From positions 62,001-126,000 of the forward strand of contig NZ_BMIA01000002.1 in the NCBI RefSeq assembly GCF_014641595.1: 64,000 nucleotides of DNA. Reading direction: 5' to 3'. Below are positions 1-8,978 of this stretch, piece after piece (the first letter of the stretch is position 1; every line of letters begins with the position of its first letter). The notes below the pieces were generated by a model, which made no database searches, had not been told where the DNA came from, and saw only the letters and a program-made list of their open reading frames with translations. Origin of the DNA: Dyadobacter endophyticus. GTDB lineage: Bacteria; Bacteroidota; Bacteroidia; Cytophagales; Spirosomataceae. Both the position numbers and the translations under genes were made by a program.

Positions 1-177
1 ACTTCCACCAGTAACCTCGTACTCCTCCCTTCCTGCCAACACCGAAGCCAAGGTACTTTTGCCGGAACCGTTGGGCCCCATAATCGCATGCACTTCACCC
101 GGTTTGACTTCCAGATTGATGCCTTTTAATATTTCCTTACCTTCAATGGAGGCACGCAAGTCATTAATAGAGAGCAT
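1..177 (-). CDS. sufC: Fe-S cluster assembly ATPase SufC (5' part only)
   Basis: N-terminal 59 residues of an ABC-type ATPase, running off the left edge of the window. The translation opens [20 protein letters not shown] and carries a Walker A motif GPNGSGKST at residues 34-42, followed by [17 protein letters not shown], which is typical of SufC rather than a transporter ATPase. SufC is the cytosolic ATPase of the SufBCD scaffold that builds Fe-S clusters. Its start lies 42 bases from a good -7 box at 220-227, so sufC seems to be the first gene of its transcript here; sufB is not seen upstream inside the window. The assignment rests on a fragment, but the motif spacing is characteristic. Confidence 0.85.
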   Translation of the reverse strand, partial: MLSINDLRASIEGKEILKGINLEVKPGEVHAIMGPNGSGKSTLASVLAGREEYEVTGGS

Positions 178-219
178 AACTGATTTTATACTTAAAAGAT
201 AGTTCGTGGTAATTTCCCG

Positions 220-227
220 CAAAAGTA
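220..227 (-). promoter_or_regulatory. Bacteroidota -7 promoter box ahead of sufC
   Basis: On the minus strand this reads TACTTTTG, an exact match to the Bacteroidota -7 consensus TAnnTTTG. It lies about 43 bases upstream of the sufC ATG. No convincing -33 TTTG/TTG was picked out. Confidence 0.45.
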
Positions 228-436
228 ATACGCATTAGCCGTAAATGAAAATGAGCGTCAATGTCTTAAAGTGCGGACCACTCATTTTGTACAACCTTTT
301 TAAGTGGCAGGATGTTCCCGCACGGCAGATATTTATCCCTTAAACACCCAGAGATTAAGCGGGTTGAACCAGGGCCGGTTTTTAATTCCCAAAGAAACAT
401 TTACTTTGTGCCCCAAGCGTTCCAAACACTTCATTT

Positions 437-1888
437 ATGGCTAATAATCCGATATCCGGACTTCCTGTTGGTGTATCCTCCGAAACAGCTACCCTAAGAA
501 GGCTGCTGATCCACAGCCCCGACCGCGGCCTGGGCAAAGTGGTCCCCAGCAAAGCCCAGGACTGGCTTTTCGAGGACATCGTGCACCTGGATACCATGCG
601 CAGGAAAGAATATGATTACTATGTCAAACTGCTGCTGTATTTTCTGGACCCCGAAAAAATCAAAGGCAAGCTTGCCGAAATTAACGAGGACCCGACACGC
701 TCCTTCTTTATTCCCGGTACGGAAAAGTACTTCGCCTCAGATCATGTGGTGGACATTCAGCGGCTGCTGGGGGATATATTGGAAGAGCCAAATGTCCGAA
801 TCAAGCTCACCGCCGCCATTTGCGGCATAGAACGCTGCTCCTACCAGATCCAGGAAGAGCTCCACCGCTTCGATGCCCACGAGCTGGCCCGCATATTCAT
901 TTCAGGGTATTGTTCCGATAAACGGATGCTCTTTGCGCCTTTGCCCAACCTTATTTTCACAAGAGACATCGGCATTGTCATCAACGACCATATTCTGCTC
1001 AATAAACCGGCCAAAGCCGCCCGTACCCGCGAGTCGATACTGGCCCAGTTCGTGTTTTTTTATCACCCGATGTTTGCCAATTTCAAAGAAAATATCATTG
1101 AAATACCTGAAAATGAGCGGCATTTTCTGCTGCCCGACGACGAAAAGGCCAGCGACTATCAACGCTGTACGCTCGAAGGGGGCGATGTGATGATGGTCGC
1201 CCCGCGGCACCTTCTGATCGGTTGCAGCGAGCGCACATCCATTTACGCTGCCCAGCAGGTGATGAAGATTTTGTTTGATAAAAGTGTGGTCGACAAGATC
1301 ACTATCATTAAAATCCCTAAAAAAAGGGATTATATGCATATCGACACAGTCTTCACCCAGGTCAGACGAGACGTCTGGGTGCTGCTGAGCGCGCTGGCCC
1401 GCGTGGGTGATGAGGCCCGCAAGAAGGATGTGCTGCATTTCTTTGCGCCGGTAGATGTCAACAAGGAGTTCAGGATTTTGCAGTTTGTCAAAGGAAATCA
1501 ACAGCATCCGCGGGAAATCGAGAACCTGGAAGATTTGCTCACCGAGATCAGCCAGGGCGATTTGGGCGTGAGCGGGCCGGTCCGTTTCATTTATTCAGGC
1601 GACAATGAATTTCCCTACGGGGAGCGCGAGCAATGGACCGATTCCTGTAACCTGCTCGCACTGCGCGACGGCGTGGTGATCGGCTATGACCGCAACGACA
1701 AAACACTCGAGGCATTCAAAAAACAGGGCTTTAAGGTAATAACAGCCAAAAGACTCCTTGAAAAATTCGAGCACAACGAGCTAGCGCCCCAGGATCTTAC
1801 CGACACGTTCATCACCTTGCCCTCTGCTGAGCTTTCCCGCGCGCGCGGCGGCTCGCATTGCATGAGCATGCCCCTACTACGCGGGTAG
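437..1888 (+). CDS. Arginine deiminase family protein
   Basis: A 483-residue guanidine-group hydrolase that probably converts L-arginine to L-citrulline and ammonia in the cytosol. Visible catalytic signatures: FTRDIG (174-179), EGGD (247-250), HID (301-303) and, at the extreme C-terminus, ARGGSHCMSMPL with the nucleophilic Cys475. Classical ArcA is about 410 residues, so this protein is longer, as in many Bacteroidota homologues. It is followed after 139 bases by ctlX on the same strand. No arcB, arcC or arginine/ornithine antiporter is nearby, so it is unlikely to serve the ATP-yielding deiminase pathway. The start ATG fits the homologous N-terminus. Substrate is inferred from the family. 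Confidence 0.85.
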   Translation: MANNPISGLPVGVSSETATLRRLLIHSPDRGLGKVVPSKAQDWLFEDIVHLDTMRRKEYDYYVKLLLYFLDPEKIKGKLAEINEDPTRSFFIPGTEKYFASDHVVDIQRLLGDILEEPNVRIKLTAAICGIERCSYQIQEELHRFDAHELARIFISGYCSDKRMLFAPLPNLIFTRDIGIVINDHILLNKPAKAARTRESILAQFVFFYHPMFANFKENIIEIPENERHFLLPDDEKASDYQRCTLEGGDVMMVAPRHLLIGCSERTSIYAAQQVMKILFDKSVVDKITIIKIPKKRDYMHIDTVFTQVRRDVWVLLSALARVGDEARKKDVLHFFAPVDVNKEFRILQFVKGNQQHPREIENLEDLLTEISQGDLGVSGPVRFIYSGDNEFPYGEREQWTDSCNLLALRDGVVIGYDRNDKTLEAFKKQGFKVITAKRLLEKFEHNELAPQDLTDTFITLPSAELSRARGGSHCMSMPLLRG

Positions 1889-2027
1889 TTGCTTGGCGGC
1901 CGCTGCCTGGGCATCCGCGCTACCAAACTTTGTTCTTGTAATCGAGCTGTCAGAATCGTAAATTGCATTAGGGACTTTCGTCCTCATTTTCAAAAAATCC
2001 GGTCTCCAAACATTACCTCATACTCCT

Positions 2028-2984
2028 ATGCGCGTCATCACCTCATCCGCTCAAATCCAGCCGCAGTCCACAGCCCGGATCATGATGATCAGGCCCGTAC
2101 GGTTCGGATTCAACCAGCAAACTGCTGCAAGCAACGACTTTCAGCAGGAGTCCTTCGCCCGGCAAACCGAAGGCACAGCCCAGCAAGCAGCGCGGGAAGA
2201 GTTCGAGCTGATGATCGACCAGTTGGAAAAAGCGGGCCTGGAACTGCATATTTTCGATGATACGAGCGATGTAGACCGGCCCGACGCTGTTTTTTCCAAC
2301 AACTGGGTCTCCTTTCACCAAAGCGGCAAGGTGGTATTATACCCGATGATGGCCGAAAACCGCCGGCTGGAACGACGTGCCGACATTATCGATTCGCTCG
2401 CCGGCGATTTCAATGTCGAAGAAGTGATTGATCTGACCCATTTTGAAGCGCAGGGCAAATTCCTGGAAGGCACCGGCAGCATGGTCTTCGACCGCCGTTA
2501 CAAGATCGCCTATGCGTGCCTGTCCCCACGAACACACAGGGAAGTGCTCGATGCGTTCGCCGACGCGTTGGGATACGAAATCATTGCATTCTCGGCTTCC
2601 GATGAGCACGACAGGCCCATATACCATACCAATGTGCTCATGTGCGTCGGCGACATTTTCGCGGTCGTATGCCTGGAAGCGATCAAAGACATCGACGAGC
2701 GGTTGATGGTAAGGTCGGTGCTGGAAGAAACAAATAAGGACGTAATCGAAATATCGCTCGAACAAATGCGGCATTTTGCGGGCAACATGCTGATGGTCCG
2801 AAACGGGAAAGGCGATAAGTTCCTGGTCATGTCCACCCAGGCCTATGAATCGCTCACGCCCCGGCAGAAAGACCGGCTCGATGACTATGCGCGCCTGCTG
2901 CATACAGACCTTTCGGTGATCGAAGGCAATGGTGGCGGTTCGGCCCGCTGCATGATGACTGAGATTCATCTGCCTGTCAGATAA
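2028..2984 (+). CDS. ctlX: Citrulline hydrolase CtlX-like amidinotransferase-family protein
   Basis: A 318-residue member of the amidinotransferase/dimethylargininase fold. CtlX enzymes hydrolyse citrulline to ornithine, ammonia and CO2. Seen here: the N-terminal IMMIRPVRFGFNQQT block, NNWVSFH, EGTGSMVFDR in place of the EGGD-type element, an active-site-like YHTNVLM segment, and a C-terminal GNGGGSARCMMTEIHLP with Cys308 as the presumed nucleophile. Placed directly after the arginine deiminase, it would complete arginine to citrulline to ornithine without carbamoyl phosphate. The gene ends at a bidirectional terminator hairpin (2985-3019). Dimethylarginine hydrolysis is the main alternative function. 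Confidence 0.8.
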   Translation: MRVITSSAQIQPQSTARIMMIRPVRFGFNQQTAASNDFQQESFARQTEGTAQQAAREEFELMIDQLEKAGLELHIFDDTSDVDRPDAVFSNNWVSFHQSGKVVLYPMMAENRRLERRADIIDSLAGDFNVEEVIDLTHFEAQGKFLEGTGSMVFDRRYKIAYACLSPRTHREVLDAFADALGYEIIAFSASDEHDRPIYHTNVLMCVGDIFAVVCLEAIKDIDERLMVRSVLEETNKDVIEISLEQMRHFAGNMLMVRNGKGDKFLVMSTQAYESLTPRQKDRLDDYARLLHTDLSVIEGNGGGSARCMMTEIHLPVR

Positions 2985-3019
2985 CAAAAAAATGCTCCGG
3001 AAAAACCGGAGCATTTTTC
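2985..3019. terminator. Bidirectional terminator between ctlX and the lipoprotein gene
   Basis: A perfect 10-bp stem (AATGCTCCGG at 2991-3000 with CCGGAGCATT at 3006-3015) and an AAAAA loop, flanked by an A-run on the left and a T-run on the right. It serves the convergent genes on both sides. Confidence 0.85.
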
Positions 3020-3045
3020 ATTATTGCATAACCCTCATCAATTTA

Positions 3046-3504
3046 TTAGTCCTTCAAGTCTGCCTTGGCTTTGGCGATTTTTTCTTTGGTGTTGGCCTTG
3101 AACTCGTCCCACTTGTCGGCAGTCTCGTTCTGGGCGCGTTTCCAGGAAGCCTGCAATTCTTCTTTCTCTGCATTCAGCTCTTTTCTGCGTTGCTGCCATT
3201 TGGCTTTTTCCTTGTCGGCCGTCTTGTCAATTTTGGCATCGGCCTCCTCTATTTTGCGGTCGAGCTTGCCGATCGCATCGTCGATATCTTTTTTCAATTC
3301 ATCCTTGTCTTCTTTCACTTTGGCCTCAAAATCATTTCCTGCTTCCTTGATATCGGCTTTGGCATCGGCTACATTTTCGTCCATATCGTTTTTAGCTTCT
3401 TCCACCGTCTCTTTGGCGGAGTCTTTTGTTTTGTCTGAACAGCTAGTCAGTGAAAGTGTACCGACAAGCAGCAGCGAGGCGACAATCCAGGTGATCTTTT
3501 TCAT
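3046..3504 (-). CDS. Coiled-coil lipoprotein
   Basis: 152 residues with a lipoprotein signal peptide ending LSLTSC (acylated Cys22). The mature part is almost wholly Lys/Glu/Asp/Ala with heptad-like spacing, predicting one long alpha-helical coiled coil (roughly residues 25-150). It has no enzymatic motif. Such proteins may act as envelope spacers or stress lipoproteins, like Lpp- or YtxH-type proteins, but no specific function can be assigned. It is transcribed alone: a terminator lies on its 3' side and a divergent TonB receptor lies upstream. Confidence 0.75.
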   Translation of the reverse strand: MKKITWIVASLLLVGTLSLTSCSDKTKDSAKETVEEAKNDMDENVADAKADIKEAGNDFEAKVKEDKDELKKDIDDAIGKLDRKIEEADAKIDKTADKEKAKWQQRRKELNAEKEELQASWKRAQNETADKWDEFKANTKEKIAKAKADLKD

Positions 3505-3735
3505 GTTTTTCGGGTATTAAAGTTGATTTCAGTTATTGTGTGATTGGCTGTATCAGAGCAAAAATCTTACCAGCCCTCAGCGCGCAGATCCGCGTGATTT
3601 TTGTGGAAAATTCTTCTCAGAGCGCCGGAAGTCGTTGAACTTCGCGCCAGAGTGCGCCGTTAAGCACCTAGCCAGATCTTGAAACTGTTGGCATTTATCA
3701 TCAGCTTTGCATTATTGAAATATACCTAAACCTAT

Positions 3736-5808
3736 ATGCTCAAAATCTCTATTACCGGCGCTCTTGTTGCTTTCCTTATTATCCATCATTCAGGGCCCGT
3801 ATTGGCCCAAAGCGATTCGCTGCAAACCCGCCAGCTGCGCGAGATCACCGTGCACGCGTTTGAATCCGAAAAAGATCCCCTTACTACCACTGCAACAGTC
3901 GGAATGCTTGCGCCCCGTTCGCTGGGCAGGTTTTCCAACTACACCTGGGCCAATGCGGTCAATACGATCCCTGGCGTGCGCATGGAAGAGCGCTCTCCGG
4001 GCAGCTACCGGTTTTCGGTCCGCGGCAGTCTGATCCGCTCCCCGTTCGGCGTTCGCAATGTGAAGTTTTACTGGAACGGCATCCCGTTCACCGACGCGAG
4101 CGGCAATACGCCCCTGAACTCGGTCGATTATGGCGCTATTCAGAGCATGGAGGTAATCAAAGGCCCCGGCAGCAGCATTTACGGGGCGGGGACCGGCGGG
4201 GTCGTGCTCATGCACAGCCGCCCGGATAATCAATTTCAAAACAGGGCTGAACAAAGCGTAAGTTTTGGCAAATACGGCTTTCAAAGCCGGAACTCGACTT
4301 TACAGATCGGTGATGTATCCATCCAGTACGGCCATAGCCAGCAGGACGGCTACCGCAACCACAGCGGCATGATCCGCGACGCGGTCCGCTTTACTTCTTC
4401 TTCCAGCATTGGAGAAAAAGGCACGCTTTCACTGCTGGGAATGTACTCGGATTTATATTATCAGACTCCGGGCGGCATAAACCTTGCCCAGTATCAGACC
4501 AATCCCAAACTCGCCCGCCAGTCGACAGCGACCCTGCCAGGCAGTGAAGCGCAGAAAGCGGCCATTTACACCAGGCTGGCATTGCTGGGTGGCAATTATG
4601 TATTGCAATTATCTGATAAATGGACCCAGTCGACGGCGCTGTATCTGACTTTCACTGATTTTGCCAACCCATTTATTTCAAACTTTGAAAAAAGGGATGA
4701 AAACGGCATCGGTGGGCGAAATATCTGGCAAAACAAATCCGAATGGGGTAATGTAAAGACCAACTGGACCAGCGGTTTTGAATGGCAATACGGCAAATCC
4801 GCCCAGCGGAACTATGACAATAAAGGCGGCATTGCCGACAAGCAACAGACGGCCGAGGACATCCGCACGGCGAACCTGTCTGTTTTCAGCCAGCTGGAAG
4901 CGACTTTGCTCACTGATCTGACTTTGAGCGCCGGTTTGAGCTACAATACCTCAAAATATAAATACGAGCGCTATTTCCCGCTTCCCTTCAACGAGGACCA
5001 GAAGACTTTTGACGGGATCTTCATCCCGCGCTTTGCGGCCAACAAGGTTATTGCCGGAAACTGGTCGGTGACCGCCTCCTACAGCGGCGGCTTCTCCCCT
5101 CCTACCTTGCAGGAAGTGCGGCCCTCGGCGGGTGGTTTCCGCAAGGATCTGGAAGCTGAAAAAGGCAGCAATACAGAGATCGGTATCCGCAAAGCCGGCA
5201 AAGTCATCTCAGGCGAGATCAGCCTGTACCATTTCGGGCTGCGCAACGCGATCGTGCGCAGGCTCGACCAGGCTGGGGCAGAATATTTCGTCAATGCAGG
5301 TAAAACCAAGCAAAACGGCCTGGAATGGAGCATTGGATGGGACATTCTTTCCGACCCGAAACTGCCGGTAATGCTTAAAGTCTGGAATACGGGCACTTAC
5401 ACCAAATACACCTACGAAGAATTCCAGCAGGCTGACGCGGACCTGAGCGGGAAACTGATTCCGGGCATTCCGCGTTTCTCAGAGTCGACCGGCCTGGATG
5501 TGCTGCTTAAATACGGCATCTCGGTATTTCTTACCTACCAGCACGGCGATTCGTTTTATCTCAATGATGCCAATACGGTTAAAAACACCGCCTACAACCA
5601 GTGGACAGGGCGCATAAGCTGGAAAAAAAGCTGGGGCCAGCATTTTTACAGTGAGCTGTCCGCATCGGCAGAGAAGGTCAATGCAGGCATTTACAGCCTT
5701 GGTTACGATCTGAACGCGTTCGGTAACCGCTATTATAATGCAGCGCCGAAAAACAACCTCTGGGCCGGTGTGAAGATTGGCTGGGAGTGGCAGAAAAATT
5801 CAAAATAA
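3736..5808 (+). CDS. TonB-dependent outer-membrane receptor
   Basis: 690 residues with an N-terminal signal peptide (cleavage near VLAQS), then a plug domain: NAVNTIPGVRMEERSPG, RGSLIRSPFGVRN, and the characteristic VIKGPGSSIYGAGTGGVVL at about residues 139-157. A 22-strand barrel follows, ending in an aromatic GWEWQKNSK tail. There is no carboxypeptidase-like N-terminal domain, so it resembles classical siderophore/metal receptors more than SusC. It imports a ligand through the outer membrane using TonB energy. Its stop codon overlaps the hemW start (TAATG), suggesting translational coupling and perhaps an iron or haem substrate. The substrate is not determinable from sequence. Confidence 0.9.
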   Translation: MLKISITGALVAFLIIHHSGPVLAQSDSLQTRQLREITVHAFESEKDPLTTTATVGMLAPRSLGRFSNYTWANAVNTIPGVRMEERSPGSYRFSVRGSLIRSPFGVRNVKFYWNGIPFTDASGNTPLNSVDYGAIQSMEVIKGPGSSIYGAGTGGVVLMHSRPDNQFQNRAEQSVSFGKYGFQSRNSTLQIGDVSIQYGHSQQDGYRNHSGMIRDAVRFTSSSSIGEKGTLSLLGMYSDLYYQTPGGINLAQYQTNPKLARQSTATLPGSEAQKAAIYTRLALLGGNYVLQLSDKWTQSTALYLTFTDFANPFISNFEKRDENGIGGRNIWQNKSEWGNVKTNWTSGFEWQYGKSAQRNYDNKGGIADKQQTAEDIRTANLSVFSQLEATLLTDLTLSAGLSYNTSKYKYERYFPLPFNEDQKTFDGIFIPRFAANKVIAGNWSVTASYSGGFSPPTLQEVRPSAGGFRKDLEAEKGSNTEIGIRKAGKVISGEISLYHFGLRNAIVRRLDQAGAEYFVNAGKTKQNGLEWSIGWDILSDPKLPVMLKVWNTGTYTKYTYEEFQQADADLSGKLIPGIPRFSESTGLDVLLKYGISVFLTYQHGDSFYLNDANTVKNTAYNQWTGRISWKKSWGQHFYSELSASAEKVNAGIYSLGYDLNAFGNRYYNAAPKNNLWAGVKIGWEWQKNSK

Positions 5809-6932
5809 TGCATTTATACATCCATATCCCTTTTTGCAAACAGGCTTGCCATTATTGCGATTTCCATTTCAGTACCAACACCGCCAGCAAAAGCGCCATC
5901 GTGGAGGCCATTGCCAGGGAAATCGTTTTGAGAAAATCTTATTTGCCCCAAGGGGATATGGAAACCATCTATTTTGGTGGGGGCACGCCCTCGTTGCTCG
6001 ACGAGGCCGAGCTGCATTTTCTGCTTGAAACCATTCGCGGGCATTTTCGGCTGTCACCCGATGCCGAGATTACCCTGGAAGCAAACCCGGACGATCTCAG
6101 CGCAGCTACCCTTCAAATGTTTGCCCATGCGGGCATCAACCGTCTTAGCATCGGGATTCAGTCTTTTCACGAGCCGCATTTGCGCTTTATGAACCGGGCG
6201 CATTCTGCCACGGAAGCCGAGCAATGCGTAAAACTGGCCCAGCAGGCTGGCATCGACAATATTTCCATCGACCTTATTTACGCGATTCCTTCGGAGAATC
6301 ATGACATTCTGCTCAGTGACTTATCGAAGGCATTTACATTGAATGTCCCGCATATTTCAGCCTACTGTCTTACGATCGAGCCCAAAACGGCCTTTGGAAG
6401 CTGGCTGAAAAAGAAGAAGATCAGCCCGATCGAGGAAGAATATGCGGCCCAGCAGTTTGAAATACTGCTCCAATCCCTGCTCGATCATGGTTACGAGCAG
6501 TACGAGATCTCCAACTTCGCCCGAAACGGCCGTTACAGCAACCACAACAGCTCCTATTGGAAGCAGCACCCCTACCTGGGTGTTGGCCCGAGCGCGCACT
6601 CCTACAATGGCGCTAGCCGCCAGTATAATGTTTCCAATAATGCTAAATACCTGGAAGCGGTTCAAAAAGACATTATTCCCGCTACGCTGGAATTGCTTTC
6701 GCCGGCCGATCAGACCAATGAATACCTGCTGACGGGCCTTCGCACCAAATGGGGGGTCGAATTACAGGTGCTGGAAAAACTTTCTGCCGGGGCATTTGCA
6801 TTACAGGCCAGCGAAGAACTGACCAGCATGAGCCGCAAAGGCTGGATCAGACAAGATTCGGGGGTACTGCTGCTCACCCAGGCCGGCAAGCTCTTTGCCG
6901 ACCGTATTGCAAGCGATCTATTTATCGACTAA
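5808..6932 (+). CDS. hemW: Radical SAM haem chaperone HemW
   Basis: 374 residues when started at the ATG that shares its A with the upstream TAA (open frame extends to 5787, but MHLYIHIPFC is the family's usual N-terminus). The CxxxCxxC radical-SAM cluster ligands are Cys10, Cys14 and Cys17. FGGGTPSLL and EANPDD motifs follow, then a HemN-like C-terminal domain with NHNSSYW and GVGPSAHS. HemW is a cytosolic [4Fe-4S] protein that binds haem and delivers it to respiratory proteins; it is often misannotated as coproporphyrinogen oxidase HemN. Coupled to the TonB receptor gene. A minus-strand terminator begins immediately after the stop. Confidence 0.9.
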   Translation: MHLYIHIPFCKQACHYCDFHFSTNTASKSAIVEAIAREIVLRKSYLPQGDMETIYFGGGTPSLLDEAELHFLLETIRGHFRLSPDAEITLEANPDDLSAATLQMFAHAGINRLSIGIQSFHEPHLRFMNRAHSATEAEQCVKLAQQAGIDNISIDLIYAIPSENHDILLSDLSKAFTLNVPHISAYCLTIEPKTAFGSWLKKKKISPIEEEYAAQQFEILLQSLLDHGYEQYEISNFARNGRYSNHNSSYWKQHPYLGVGPSAHSYNGASRQYNVSNNAKYLEAVQKDIIPATLELLSPADQTNEYLLTGLRTKWGVELQVLEKLSAGAFALQASEELTSMSRKGWIRQDSGVLLLTQAGKLFADRIASDLFID

Positions 6933-6964
6933 AAAAAATCGCCACACTGCGCGCAGCGTGGCGA
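6931..6964 (-). terminator. Terminator of the OsmC gene
   Basis: A 7-bp stem TCGCCAC (6939-6945) / GTGGCGA (6958-6964). An A-run at 6931-6938 reads as a T-tract on the minus strand, just downstream of the OsmC stop. Confidence 0.7.
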
Positions 6965-6991
6965 ATCTTCGAAAGTCAAACCGTGATGGGC

Positions 6992-7411
6992 TTATACAAG
7001 CTCCGCGTTCAATGTAATTTCCGTGTTGAGCAGCTGCGAAATAGGGCATTCCTTTTTCGCTTTGTCGGCAACCTGTGCGAACTGCTCGGCGCTGATGCCC
7101 GGAACCTGCGCCTTCAATTCGATAGCGCTTTTAACGATCTTGCCCTGTGCCGGATCAAGAGAAATAGTAGCTGTTGCATTCAGCTCATCGGCTGTGAAAC
7201 CGGCCGCATTCAGCTCGAAGCTCAGCTTCATGGCGAAACATCCGGCGTGTGCAGCGGCCACCAGTTCTTCGGGGTTTGTTCCCTTACCTTCCGCAAAACG
7301 GGTATTGAAAGAATACTGGGTATTTTCCAGAACTGTGCTCTGCGTGCTGATCGTACCTGCGCCTTCTTTGCCGGTACCTTTCCAAATGGCTGTTGCTTTA
7401 CGGTTAATCAT
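6992..7411 (-). CDS. OsmC family peroxiredoxin
   Basis: 139 residues, full length for OsmC. Both redox cysteines are present: Cys58 in AHAGCFAM and Cys122 in KKECPISQ. These proteins reduce organic hydroperoxides with thiol electrons in the cytosol. GKGTNPEELVAAAHAGCF is diagnostic of the OsmC subgroup rather than Ohr. It stands alone: convergent with hemW, with its own terminator and 268 bases of upstream space. Upstream control cannot be read from the sequence. Confidence 0.88.
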   Translation of the reverse strand: MINRKATAIWKGTGKEGAGTISTQSTVLENTQYSFNTRFAEGKGTNPEELVAAAHAGCFAMKLSFELNAAGFTADELNATATISLDPAQGKIVKSAIELKAQVPGISAEQFAQVADKAKKECPISQLLNTEITLNAELV

Positions 7412-7679
7412 CGTTGTTCCTTTTAATGTTGGTTGATCCTAAAATCGTTGTTTTCGGGAAAAGTAGCATGCAAACGATATCTACGCAAACAATACCTTCA
7501 ATTAAAATACAATAATTACTTACCGTCCTCTGTTCCAGTATGTGCCTCCCTTCGATGTTTGGAACGGCATTTTTTAGTTAACAAAGGTTAATGCCCGATC
7601 GGGATTTAAACTTTATAATTGCATCATCATCTAATCACAGATTTTTAACAGATTTCTCAATTATTTCAACTCACAAGTC

Positions 7680-8213
7680 ATGAACAGAAAACTCTTGCCC
7701 CTGCTGTTACTCGGTGTCATTGCATTATTCCAAAGCTGCACCGGGCCGAAAGGTGATCCCGGACCGCAAGGAGGCGATGTGCTGGGAATAACCTTCGATA
7801 TTATTAACGTGGACTTTACCGAGGCCAACGACTGGGGCTACGTGCTGAATTTCAAGGATAAAAATATTGAGGTTCTGCCTTCCGACGCCGTGCTGGTTTA
7901 TGTAAACTGGAATACCGTAGGTGGCCTTAAAGCCTACCGTCCATTGCCGCAAACTGCATTCCTTAACAACGGTGTTTTGGTTACTTACAATTTCGATCGC
8001 ACCGATGTGGATATGGAAATTTTCTTGGACGGAAACAGTGACAAAACCAAACTCCCTACCGACTGGACCCGTGGATTCGAGTTCCGCGTAGTGGTAGTTC
8101 CATCCGACTTTTTGAAACGTACCAATGCCGAAGTGGATCTGAACAGCTACGAGTCGGTTATCAAAGCATTCAACATCGACGAATCGAAAGTGAAGAAAAT
8201 TTCAGCCCAATAA
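7680..8213 (+). CDS. Lipoprotein with short collagen-like tract
   Basis: 177 residues. The lipoprotein signal ends in ALFQSC (Cys20), and is followed at once by a GPKGDPGPQG stretch (22-31), three collagen-like Gly-X-Y triplets. The remaining 145 residues look beta-rich and contain no motif I recognise. Similar small lipoproteins with a GPxGDPG tract after the lipobox are frequent in Bacteroidota and have unknown function. It is probably outer-membrane anchored. It has a 268-base upstream gap and 86 bases before the next gene. Confidence 0.75.
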   Translation: MNRKLLPLLLLGVIALFQSCTGPKGDPGPQGGDVLGITFDIINVDFTEANDWGYVLNFKDKNIEVLPSDAVLVYVNWNTVGGLKAYRPLPQTAFLNNGVLVTYNFDRTDVDMEIFLDGNSDKTKLPTDWTRGFEFRVVVVPSDFLKRTNAEVDLNSYESVIKAFNIDESKVKKISAQ

Positions 8214-8299
8214 CTTAAAAAGTTCCCGCGTTTTTGGGTTTCTGGAATAATTTTTATAAAATCCGGTAAAAATTACCGGATTTCTTTTTTCCCTACCGT

Positions 8300-8920
8300 A
8301 TGAAAGTTGTTTTAAGCACACTCTTTACAGTTCTGGTCGCGGCGTTTGGATCACAAGCACAAACATTTACCGAAGAGACTAATCAGTACAGAAAGCATTA
8401 CAAAGACGAGTTCCTGCGCTCGGAGAACTCGCCGCTCAAAGAAGCGGATCTGCCTTATCTGCAATTTTACGAGCCCGACTCCTCCTACCGGGTGGAGGCC
8501 CATTTCGAGAAGGCGAAGGGTAAGTCGTTCGAAATGCCTACTTACAGCGGGATGAACAAGACCTACGTCAAATACGGGGTACTCAAATTCAAGGTCAATG
8601 GCCGCAGACAAAAGCTGACGGTATACCGCAGCCTGAGCCTGCAACAACTCGCCAAATACAAGGATTATCTCTTTGTCCCTTTCAAAGACAAAACCAATGG
8701 CTCTGATACCTACGGCGGCGGCCGCTATCTGGACCTTAAAACGACCGATCTCAAAGACGGCAAATGCATTCTGGATTTCAACAAGGCATATAATCCCTAC
8801 TGCGCATACAGCACCGGCTACAACTGCCCGATCCCGCCGCTCAACAACCACATGGCGATCGCGGTCACAGCAGGGGAAAAGAATTTCACCAAACATCACC
8901 AGGAGGCCAGCATCAAATAG
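8300..8920 (+). CDS. DUF1684 family secreted protein
   Basis: 206 residues with a signal peptide cleaved near GSQAQ. The conserved DUF1684 core is visible: YRKHYKDEFLRSENSPL, FYEPDSSYRVEA, VKYGVLKFKVNG, LFVPFKDKTNGSDTYGGGRY, and the C-terminal NPYCAYSTGYNCPIPP with two cysteines that may be disulphide bonded. The biochemical role of the family is unknown. Transcription ends at the hairpin 8931-8964. Confidence 0.85.
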   Translation: MKVVLSTLFTVLVAAFGSQAQTFTEETNQYRKHYKDEFLRSENSPLKEADLPYLQFYEPDSSYRVEAHFEKAKGKSFEMPTYSGMNKTYVKYGVLKFKVNGRRQKLTVYRSLSLQQLAKYKDYLFVPFKDKTNGSDTYGGGRYLDLKTTDLKDGKCILDFNKAYNPYCAYSTGYNCPIPPLNNHMAIAVTAGEKNFTKHHQEASIK

Positions 8921-8930
8921 CTGCCAACAA

Positions 8931-8964
8931 AAAAACGCCCGACTTATGCAGCCGGGCGTTTTTT
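8931..8964. terminator. Bidirectional terminator after the DUF1684 gene
   Basis: Stem CGCCCG (8936-8941) / CGGGCG (8953-8958), flanked by A-run and T-run so that it works for the convergent YcxB-like gene as well. Confidence 0.85.
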
Positions 8965-8978
8965 GTAATGGCCTTCGA

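Noticed and set aside
902..1507. 201-codon minus-strand frame inside the arginine deiminase gene
   Set aside because: It is the antisense shadow of a gene with intact catalytic motifs.
437..2984. Classical ADI (arcABC) operon
   Set aside because: No ornithine carbamoyltransferase, carbamate kinase or antiporter gene adjoins.
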